Made by a program: the position numbers and the translations under genes. The notes under the pieces are model-generated. The model was not told the DNA's origin, searched no databases, and saw nothing but the letters and a program-made list of their open reading frames with translations. 64,000 nucleotides of DNA, from NCBI GenBank assembly GCA_009760885.1, contig CM019718.1:24739133-24803132 (forward strand), in the 5' to 3' direction. This document shows, piece after piece, positions 48,701-60,700 of the stretch; positions within the stretch are counted from its first letter, which is position 1, and each line of letters begins with the position of its first letter. Source of the stretch: Achatina immaculata. Lineage: Eukaryota; Mollusca; Gastropoda; Stylommatophora; Achatinidae.

Positions 48701-51700
48701 AGAGAGATGGAACATAGTCTTGATTGGGGGTACTGACAGAGAGATGGAATATAGTCCTGACTGACTGTGGTTTGCCAGCCCTGATGGAAGCTGTTAGCTA
48801 TGATTGATAAGTGTTGCATCAGACAGTGTGTTCATCCCCTGCACTCAGACATGAAGATGAAATATCTGACAGATATCAAGAAAATTTATGAAAGCCTGCT
48901 GGAAGATACACAGATAAAAAAACAGGAGAGAGAACTGAAATGAAATAAAAAACAAAACACTTCATTTCATCACTTTTTTTCTTATTTTTTTAAAGCTTCT
49001 CCACCACCTCGTCTATCTGGGCCAACTGAAAAACCAGAAGGGAAGAAGATTACAACCAGAAGAACAGATGGCAATGTTGTACTGATCCCACTGAGAATTT
49101 TGGAAGATGAACCAAATTTGGTGACTGGGGAACCAATTAAATGTGGTAACTGTTTTGCTGTGCTCACCAGCACTGGGGTGTTGGAGACAGATGGTGAAAT
49201 CAAAATGTGGAAATGGTGAGAAGATATCCTAATACTATTGCTCTTAGTTTGTCTATGTAGTATTGTCAATATGAGACCAAGTTAGGTTCTGTAGATAGAT
49301 GCCTGGGTGGCATATTATTTCATGTGATAGTCTCTCATGGTGAGGTTAGTTGTTCAAATTGGTCTGGAGTTATTCTAGTCATTCAGCCATAGAAAATATA
49401 ACTCTTTTGTATGTCAACAGGTCAAGGAAAATATGGACACCAATACTAATTTCTTAGGTGCTGATATGGCAAAAAAAAAAGATTTTTTTCTGTTAGAGAA
49501 ATTTGCATCTTGCATTATGTTATCCAAAGTGTATACACCGTGAAGCAGATAATGGAAAACCTGTCACATAAATATTAACTGTAGATAAAACAATAAACTA
49601 CCACAGACCACAGATACTTCGACCTTCCAAAGAATTCCTGCACTCCAAAACTGAAAAATTGCAGAAGACAGGCAAGTTCTTCATTATGGCATCAATTGCC
49701 AAGAGCTTTTAGTTCACAATGAACAGGGTGATCTACCACCACCACCTTAGAGGGAGGGTCCTAAATGACCAATGACTGGAGAAACATAAGCAAAAAAATC
49801 TGTGCTGAAGTCTGAGGAACCAAATTAAATAGAGGGCATAAGCCAGTGACCGTCATTTAGTGATGATTTTGTAATCTTTCAGTTCCATCAAATGTACTCT
49901 CATATATAAGTGTTGGGAGAAAACTTTCCCTCGCCTCTGAAAATGGAGAGTATCTTCCTGTAAGGTAAACAATAACAGGATAAACTCTCTACAGCTGCGA
50001 GTGCATGAAGGGAAAACAGATGATCATGTAAAGCCCAGTCCCATTAGTACAGGGGTGTGCCTGAGTCCTTAGTGGGTGAATAGGGAGAAAAACTGCAACC
50101 AGTAAAATGACTGTATGCAAATAAAGCATTGAATACATTCATTATGTCAACAGTGAGTTTTGTGAACACAAGAACATTGGTCTGGACATATCAGAGGATG
50201 AGATTCCAAAAAGTGACAGCTTTGACTACATGCTGTCCCCACCAATACAAGTCAAAGAGACATCTGATAACACTGCAGCTGAGCCTGTTGTGGAAAAGAA
50301 GAAAGAAACATCACCAGGTGTTACTGTGTATTGTATGGATATTAGTGGATCCATGGATGAACTTTGTCATGTACCTGAGGCCCACAGTAAGCATGATTAT
50401 TTGTGATTTTTTTCATAGTTATGGGAAATAATTCTGTGATTATAATGAAGTTTTAAAAATTTTAGAAACAGCAGTTTCCATCAAGGGGTTCATAAAGGGT
50501 CATTTGGGTAGTCCATGTTACAAGTCTAGATTATGTAGAATACTAGGAATGTGTGTGAAAATTTCTAACTCTGTACTGAGTGGTGGAGAAGTGTTGGGAG
50601 GTGGCGGGGTGAGACGGTGAGAGAAGGGAGTCACAACAAAACATTACTACATTCAGGGACTTGTTATCTGAAAGTTGGGACCCACTGTTCCGTGGTAATT
50701 TACATCAGCATTACATATTGACAAATGCCTGTACTTTTCAGATCTTTATTATCATCCTCCTCCTTTATTTCTTCTTCTTGTTTATTCTCTCTGTCAAAAT
50801 CCTCTAAAACATAAGGTATGGTGGTATAAATAAACATTATTGGTAGACACTATTGTTATGGTCAGCTTAATGAAGCAAATGGAGACTACCTTCAGACAGT
50901 ACTTCTAGCAGACAGGTCATTCTCATGCAGCAGCAGCTTGCCATGTGGAGTAGAGATTGGTTTGTGGTGGAGTTTACTGACAAACTTACTTCTTTCATTT
51001 ATTCTTGGAGTTCAAGAAAAGTCATCATTGTTCACTGTGTTAATTCCTCCTCTCTTTCTTCTGCATTCAGTTTCATGAATACCCTGCAGTCATATATTAC
51101 GACAGGTTACCTTCATGAATCCCATCACCAGCAGGAATTCTTCATATATGTGTATACAGTTTTCTGTCCTGGTACCAGGTTTGGGCTCAGAAGTCTCTTA
51201 AATGCTGGTTTCAAAAGATGTTTTCCAGAGTCTGAGTTTGATGTGAAATTGCTGATCCTCTATCAAGTCATCTATTTGTACCTTGAGCACTGAAAAATAT
51301 ACAAGGAAGGAGACAAGACAAAACCAATTTGGCATGTTTCAGCAGTTCTCATTTTACTTAGACTTAGATGGGCTTGTTTTTCCTAACTGTGTTATAAGTT
51401 CTTTATCATAGTTTCAGCTCCACAGAGCTTCAAAGATCAGAGTTTACAGATATTGGACAGCAACCACATGCTATAAAACTTTGATAAATCCCATAACATT
51501 ACTTAATAATTGAGATTTCAAAGTTTTCCTGGTCCTTAGAACATGTGTGCATCAATAATGTATTAGTCTCTTATGTTCTCTTTTGGTGCATCCTTAAAGC
51601 CAGAGCAATCTTTTTTCTTGGTCATTTTGGCTGGCATTCCTTTTTCATGTCTTTCTCATCTCTTCCCTTTCTGAGTTTGTGATTAGAAGTTCTGGCCCTT

Positions 51701-54700
51701 CTGAGGAAACAGTGTCACTGTCAAATTTCTTCATATCTTGGTGCAGACATTTTCTGACTGCAAAATTATGAATGTTTAGTTGTTCCTTTGCTATTTAATA
51801 ACAATCATAAATAATTTCATCAAGGATGCATAGATCTTTTAAAAATTATAAATGCAGATATTACAGTAGGTCCAGAAACAACAAGTGAAATGGTCTGGCC
51901 ATGTTTCATGACTACAGCCAGAGAGTATACCACAGAAAACATTCATGCTAAGAAATGTAGGAAACAGAGGAAGAGGTTGTCCTTGAAAGAGGTGGAGGGA
52001 GGAAATTATGGAAACCTTAATTATCTCATTATATGAAGCAAATTGCTGATCCCTATCAAGACATCTATTTGTTCCCTCAACACTGAAAAGTATATGAGGA
52101 AGGAGACAAGACAAGCAGATAAGATCTTTTTGTAGTGGCCATCATGATAAAAATCACTTTAATGAATGACAGTGGGCCATAGATATCACTGACATTCTAA
52201 ATACCACACTCACTGAAGCAAGCACTCTGACCAGATAATGAGAAGTTTTCAGATTGACCATCCTGTGATGGACATGCCACATGAATATGCCTTTATTGGC
52301 CATCCAGAGGATATGGCCAAGCATTATTACATAGTTATGTCATGAAATAGAAATTTAACAAGACATACTTGCCAAAATTATTGCATCTGTAGTAATGAGA
52401 TACTGTGAAAAGCATACCATATGCTATGTTTCAGTTGCGTGGAGAGAGGAGAGAACTCATGGAGCAGAATCAGTTTCACGAGTTACTAAACTTGACTGTA
52501 TCAAGCGAGCCATTGAAAGGTGAGAAGAGCTGTGTTCCACTTGATAGCTTGTTTTGGGATTTTCTAGTTGCTTCTTCTTGCACATGACCAACATATGTCC
52601 ATCTTCTTTTTCTGATCAGACATGAGACAGGTTGTTGTTTGCTTGTCTGTCTTATCTCTGCATTGTTCTTGAATTCATTCCACTTTATATCGAATATTTT
52701 CCTGAGACATTTGTTTTAAAAAAAGTCTAATTTCTTGTCTACTTCTTTAGTTGTTTTCCAGCTTTCGCATGCATAAATGAGGGTGGTTATTACATTTGGA
52801 TTGAATAATCTTAACTTGGTTTTAAAACCACGTGGTTTAAACTTATTATTCAGCTACACCTAACATTCAACAATCATAATCCTTTCCTACTAAATTCCAC
52901 TCCCTTCTCACTTGTTACACATAGCTCAGAACCTCTTCACAGTATCACATTACAATCCCTCGACCCCAACTATAGTGACATATTTCACCTTCTCCTGGCT
53001 AGATTACCATTGTATCACTCTCTCTCCCCTACACAGTTTCCCCACCCACCACCCCCAGTTACCACCCACCTATCACACATCCCAAGTCTCCATTTAAATA
53101 CTCTCTACACTCCACCATGCACATTTCTGACACACAGCATTGGACAAGCCACAGCTTCTTATAAGTTACAGCCAAGTCCTCTATTCATTTTATTTTATTT
53201 AATTTTATTATTATTATTTTTTATTTTATTTATTTATTTTTTAACATAGCATTCATGTGACTTATATTTTATCTCCTCTCTCTATTTCTTCATCCTGTAT
53301 GTTTTTGTATGATTAAGGCTCACTCTGAAATGTCACAACTGTGTACTCATTAAGTAGTAAAGTTGTTCTTACTTTTTTCCTAGCTTATACATTTTGGTAT
53401 CACAGCCTTACTGCAGTGGCTCCAAGTTTAGTTATATACTCATACACTAATTATTGTGTGTTACTAAGTTGATTTTTGTGCTTATAACTTTTGAATGCCA
53501 AATGTTCTCAAGATTCTTGAAAGTCAATACCGCTTTTGCAATTCGAATTCTAACTTCCTTTTTTGGTGTCACCATCCTGGTCTATGTAGCTGCCGAGATA
53601 TGCAAATTGGGAAAAGTTAAACATGGCTGTGAATTAATGTGCTTCTGAATTCCATTTAAGGAAGTAAGATTAGCTACAGCAATGTAGTTTCAGTTTTATT
53701 TATTTATTCAGTGTCAGCCCTGAAAAAGACATAGTGGTCAGAGTTTTCAGTTAATTTGCTACATCTATGCCTTTCTGCTTAGCACATCCATCTTTGGCAT
53801 GCCTTATTTTTTTTTTAGACAGAGTTTGCCTTCCCAATCAGTCCCTAACCACTCATACAGACTATAGTCAGCTACCAGCAGACACCGCTGAGAGGTAGAG
53901 TGAGATCTTGGTCAGCTTTAAGTCACCAGCCACTATCTCACTCAGCTTGAGTATAGTGTCTTACTGTATATCTTTCCTTCTCATTGTGTTTCAAATCAGT
54001 CTTACTGTGTTTCTGTCAAAATGAGTTTCTTACTACCTTACAGAGTTTTGTCATCATCATCTCATGCCATCTCCCCATGGAAGGTTGGCTGCATTGAATC
54101 TTTGTTTCTTGTCTTCATAGTACACTTGGCCAAACTGGTCCCTGTCCATCTCTTAATGTTACCCACCCATCTATATTAGTGTCATCCTCTTGTTCTCTTC
54201 CCTTTGATCTTTCCTTCAAGAAGGATCTTCATTATAGTACTATGTCTCTTGGCATGCCCTAGGTATCTTAGTTGTTTTTATGATTTTCAGTATTTCTCTT
54301 TTCAGTCCTGTTTTTATGATTTTCAGTATTTCTCTTTTCACTTCTAGCTGATTTAGCACTTCTTTGTTCATTTTCTTCTCTTTGCATGGGATACACCCTA
54401 TTGTTCTATATATCCACATTTCAAGGGCCTCAATTTTCCTTCTGTTGTCTTATTCAAGATCCTGACTTTTATCTTCTTCTTCTTCAGCTTTCCAAGTCAT
54501 TAAGGCTCATTGCTGCAGATAAAGTTCACCTCCATTCCGCTCCATTCCTAATCTTCACTCTCCAGTTGGTGATACCAATTTCCTTTATACTTCTACTATG
54601 TTGTCTTTACATCTCTGTCTTGGTCTTGTTTCCCTTATCTCTTGTGCATATGCACAATTTTCAATTGTCTGTTCTCTTCCATTCTTTCTACATGACCCAG

Positions 54701-57700
54701 CCAGTATAGTCAGTTCAGTTTCAAAACATTTATAATTCATTGGGATTATCTAGCTATCCATTCTCCAATGCTGGTATCCCTTATGGGCCCAAAGATTCTT
54801 CTTAGGATCTTGTTCTCAAAGATCTGCAATTGTTGTTCATCTTTCTTTGTTGTACTCCACATTTCTGATCCATACTTGATGAATGGTCTTATTATAGTTC
54901 TGTAGATCATTATACTAGTGTTTTGGGACAGGATTTGGGATTTTAACAGGTGTTGCAAGGCAAAGTATATTTTATTCCCTATTTTTACTCTGCTTTTAAT
55001 TTCCTCGCTTACTGTGTTGCTTCTGTTGAAAGTTGTGCCTAGATATTTGTATGTTTCTGTTTTCCTAATGATTATATCTCCCACATTTATATAATCTGGA
55101 TAATTCTCCCCACTGGTCTCTTGAAATCTTCATATACTCTGTCTCATCTTGGTCAGACCCACTTTTATTGCCACATCTCTCAGATGTATGCAGGTGTAGG
55201 TGACTTCTTGCTTAGCTCCCCCACTAGGTCGATGTTATCAGTGTATCCTACTATTTTAGCTTGTTCTTCTGTACTGCTTTCTTTTTTAATTTTTCTGACT
55301 ACCTTTTTCTAGTACTAGGTTGAATAGTAATGTAGACAATGTATAACTTCATTTTAAACTAATTCTTATAGAGAAGGATTCTGATTTTCCTCCTTTGTAC
55401 ACACTACTGTATTTTGTGCATACTCCATTAATATTCTGGTCAAATTGATTATTAGGTATCTCAAATTCTTTCTTAATTTTCCATAAGCTGTTCCTATGCT
55501 GTCATAAGCTTTTTTGAAGTCAATGAAGATATTATGTACTTCTTTTCCATATTACCAGTTCTTTTTTGCTCTTTGACATAGATAAAATATTTGGTCTACG
55601 TTTGATCTGTTCTTCCTGAAACCTGCTTGTATGTTCTTATTGTATAGTTTTAATTTATTTAAAAGTATAATAGATAGTATTTTATAGCTTGTTTGTAGTA
55701 AAGATATTTCTCTGGAGTTTTCACACTTGCTTTTATCACCTTTTTTTGAATACTGGGATCAGTAATGATTCTTTCCATTCACTAGGGATTTTTTCTTCTC
55801 TCCATATTATTGTATCAGTGTACATATGTAGACTTAGACCTCCTTCCTTAATCAGTTTGCAGCAATTCCATCTGAACATGTTGCTTTGTTGTTTTGTAGA
55901 AGCATGATACTGTAAATGACTTTTTCTAAGTCTGGTTCCTCTATTTTGGGTTCACAAGTCTGTATTTCTTTGTATGGTAATATGTTTATAGGCTCTTCAC
56001 AGTTTAGTAGTTTTTCAAAATATTTTTTCCATCTAATACAGATTTTCTCTTCTTTATTTATCATGTTTCAATTACTATCCTTCACGCTCTGTATCTACCC
56101 TTGCTTTACTGTTTGCTGTTCTTTATAGAATTCTCTGCTTTTCTTATTTTGATGGCATGTCTGCATCCCTCTTATCATGTTTTTCATATATTGTCATTTT
56201 TGTTGATGAGTAACTTTTAAAGTTTCTTTACTCTGTGTGTGGTATTTCTCATTTGTTTTGTTGTTCAGACTTTTACACTATAAAGAAATATTAAGTATAT
56301 GTAACAATTTATGATACATATTCTCAATTGCTGTGATATTTGATTTGATGTAAGGATCTTCCTCATTCAGCTGAATGTGTTTTTTGCCATTTTTATTCTT
56401 CTCTTAATTTCCATTTCACATTCTCCATCCTCTGTTATCATGTGTTCCAGTTCTTGAAGCTTTTCACCCGTTTAACCAATTCTCCATTCATTTTTATATT
56501 TACTGCTGGCTTTCTTTCTTCTCTGCTGATTGCTATAACTTTTGTCTTTCTGATATTTATTTCCAGTCCATATTTTTGACTTTCATTGTTTATTTACATC
56601 ACTAGATTTTGTAGGTCTTTTTTGGTTCCTTGCCATCAGCACAGTGTGATCTGCATATCTTAGGTTATTGATTTCTGTTCCATAAATGTTTAGTTCAGAC
56701 ATCTCACTAAATTCTGTGAATATCACCTCTGTAAAAAGCCTAGAGAGTTTATTTCTGTTTTTTTTTTCAAATGGTTTTTACTGTTTCTTTTAAAGACTGG
56801 CTGAGCAGCTGAAGCTGGAGCAACCAAGAAAGAAAGTGCTTCTGACTGTTTTCGGCTCTGAAGTCAACATCCGAGGAGGAGGAAATGCCGTCTGTCCCTC
56901 ATTTACTCAGCTGGAGAACAAATCATTCGACAACCTCTTAGAAATGGGACGTGAACTCTCCAGTAGCTACCTATTGGATACAATTGAGGATTCTCATGAG
57001 TTAGTGCACATTTACCTGAAAAAGATTAGTACCAAATAGCATATGCTGGATATTTATCAGTGCTCTATATCGCCAAAAGAAAAATTTATTAGAAAATACT
57101 TTTTGGCAATTTTCTTTCTCTTTTTTTTCTAAGAGAAAATTAATTTGTTGAAATTAGTTATCATTTTATGTGTTAAAACTTTAAGAGTTTAAACTACACC
57201 TTTATTGTTATTTATGTAAATTATTCATAGCGTGACCCAGCAATATAAAAACTAAAGAGAGTTCACTGGGCATATAAAGGTAAATAGTGATGGCCATATT
57301 TCTTGGTATAAAGAGGGCAGACTCAGGGCATCACAGAAAGTCTGAATATGTTATTGCAAAACACTGGTCAACTTATGCAAGACCGCATTACAATCAGGGA
57401 GGCTGTGAGAGGGACACCAATCTGGAAAGGACACATCACATGAAGTTAAATTATCTCTTTTAAATTTATACAACATTAAGAGCAAAAGAAGGTGCTAATT
57501 TAAGACATGCATTTAAGAAAATAAGCAGACAAAGCTGTAAATATTTTAGATTCCAAGCAGGTCCTAAATTGTTAAAACTGTATAGAAGTGTGTGGTTCAG
57601 TTTACAAAAGATAGAAAGAGAAAGGTGAGGAGGCAGAAATGTACTAGATAATAGATGAGAATGTTGAAATGAAAAACAAACACTAACAATCCAATATTTT

Positions 57701-60700
57701 GGCAGTATAAGCACGAAAACCAAGTTAAGACTGTTCATTTCAAATGTAATATCCATCCTCATTTATGCATGCGAAAGCTGGAAAACAACTAAAGAAACAG
57801 AAAAGAAATTAGACTCTTTTGAAAACAAATGCCTAAGGAAAATACTCGGTATCAAGTGGAATGAATTCAAGAACAATGCAGAGATAAGACAGATGACTGA
57901 ACAACAACCAGTCTCATGGGTGATCAGGAAAAGGAGATGGACATATGTTGGTCACTTGATGAGAAGAAATGATCAGAGAATCCCAAAACAAGCTATCAAG
58001 TGGAACACAACAGGCCGAAGAAAAAAAGGCAGACTGCGTGAAACTCTGAAGAGGACATTATTAAGAAAGGCCAAATTAACAGGCATAAAATCCTTTGATG
58101 AGGTTGAAAGACTCGCCGAAGACAGGCAAAATTGGCAAACTACTTTGCGAGCCCTATGTGACGTTTAACGGCACGGGAAGGATATAAGATATAAGATGCC
58201 TTTGTAAAAAACATCAGAAATAACAAAACCACAGATAAATAATGAGGTCAATTGCATTTCTTGTTTTGCACCACTTGGTCAGCCTGTTCAGACTTAAAAA
58301 AAAACCTTTGTCTCCTTCTCTTTTCTGTTAGTTTATATATGTAATATTGTGTTATTTCTGTAATAAAATGCAACACATCCTGAGTTTTTTAGTATAAGAT
58401 TTGGTTAAAATGCATAGATAAAGAAACTTTATCAAGTTGTAGGTGTTTTACCTAATAGAACATCTGCATTCAGATCAAAGAAGAAATCATTAATGTTTAA
58501 AACTTATTTTGACTCAAACAGGAGCATTGATGCTTCTGTCAAAGCCTTGGTAACTCATGGATGCACTGCTCTGGGACCAGCCCTGTCTATCTGTCTGGGT
58601 TTTGTGAGTAACATTCCAGGTTCAGAAATTGTACTGTGCACAGATGGAGTGGCTAATGTTGGTATTGGTTCAGTGGGCAGAGGTGCTACTGCAATTGAAT
58701 TTTACAAAATGGTATGCTATAGATTTTAAGGATATTAAGTGTGGCCTAGTTAGTTGAGCGGTTAGGTGTTCAGTTTATTAATCTGGTGGTACCTTTTTGA
58801 AGTACCAGCAGTGGGATTTTTTTATGGCACGCATAAAAAAGGCCCAGAGGTCTACCTAGCCTCTAAAAATTGGTACTAGAGAAATATGAAACGGTAAATG
58901 CAGCTAAATGTAATACTGACAACATCACACTTTCATGTGCCAATGGTGTTAGAAATGTAGACCTAGCACCATATCCCCAATATAGCTTAATGGAATGGAA
59001 ATGGGGATTTTAACTTTTTACATATTATTCATTATTATTCATTCAGCAGATTTTTTTTTCCAAAATCATCACATTAACTGCAGTTTTCAATAAAATACAA
59101 AATACCATTTCTAAACAATGACCTTCACATCACAGATTTGCACATTCAAAATTTCAAAGATACACAGAATATTTTTCATAAGCCAAACTTATTAAAACAA
59201 ACTTCAGAATGGAATTTTATTGATTTCTTAGTGATGCAGATGAAGTACAGCATTTGTCATACCTATTTATAACTCCTATAAGATAAAAAGAGGCAGACCA
59301 CATGAAATTCTAAAGAGGATATTGTTAAGAGAGACCATTTCACTAGCTGAAGACAGACAATTTTTTAAGTCTTGGCTACTTAAGGAACTTTAGAGAACAA
59401 TACTAAAAAAACGGTCTTTCAAATCAAGATGATGCAATGGATAGAATGACATAAAATCTTCCAGAGGATAGCATTACATCTCCCATAGAGTAGAATTACA
59501 CTAAATTTTCCAGGGTGTGCATTAAATCAGAATCTCCCATAGGGTAGAAATTAATAATACCAGTCATGAAAATAGAAGGGGAGAAGGCTGTAACTATAGA
59601 GGTGAATGGGGAAAAGAACAAAAGGTAAGAGTTTTAGAAACCATGACAGGAACTCGTATGGGTAACCCAAAACATGCTTGAATTGATGAAAAGTTTGCCA
59701 GAGTCTTTAGTTTTTACAAGAAGCAGAGGCATTCAAGAATTGCATACTTTCAACTGAAGCTCAGTTTTAATAATGATGGGACTGAGTTTGATGTAAACAT
59801 TTGTTTACTCTTCATACACTAACATTCATGCATACGCTGTATGATGGCATGCCTCATTGTACAGTAAGTCATGTTTTTTTTGTGAGGCATTATTCCTGAC
59901 AGTCTTGGCTGTCAGCCGACCATGATGATGTCAGTCTTAACTCTCATTTGTGAATGATGATGATGTCAATCTTAACTTTCATTTGTGAATGATGATGATG
60001 TCAATCTTAACTCTCATTTGTGAACCATGATGATGTCAGTCTTAACTCTCATTTGTGAACCATGATGATGTCAGGTCAGTCTCAAGTGCAGTTTCTTCAA
60101 TTAATAAGGTAAAGGTAAAAGGTAAAATTCCCCTTTCCATGCACACAAAAGTGTGATGTGGTCAGTATCACATCTGGCTGCTTTACCTTACCAGATTTCT
60201 CTAGTACCCATTTTTAGAGCTGAGTGAATCCTGGGGATTAATATAATGAGGCATATTAGAGAGGAGCAGACAGAACTACAAAAATAAGATTTTTAAGGGC
60301 ATGTATCTTTCCCATCGCAACATATGCCTGTGAAACCTGGACACTTAACAAAACAGCTGAGAAACACATAAATGCCTTTGAATGTAAATGCTACAGAAGA
60401 GTTCTCCAAATATCGTGGACACAAAAAAGAACAAATATATCTATACTACAAGAGCTTAATATTGAAGAAGGCTGGCTAGTAAAGAGGATTAAAGAGAGAA
60501 AACTTAAATATTTTGGACACATTAAACGTCATGATAATTTAGAGAAGACCGTATTAAAGGATACATAATGGGAAAAAGAAAAAGAGGAAGACCAAAACGA
60601 AGATGGCTGCAAGACATCGTTGACGATCTGCAAATGGATGCAGCAGCAGCAGCAGGCCATCTTGCTCACAACCGAGAGGCCTACAGGAGTGCTGTTTGGG

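Noticed and set aside
47852..48715. Open frame of 287 codons on the minus strand (and 204 on the plus strand)
   Set aside because: It is entirely a translation of the 42-bp / 33-36-bp minisatellite. Both strands are open, the frame shifts with unit length, and it lies inside cpras1 intron 4.
56836..57039. Extending exon 8 to the TAG at 57037
   Set aside because: That would end the protein inside the vWA domain. The donor at 57000 is the only one giving the phase needed by exon 9 and restores continuous vWA sequence.
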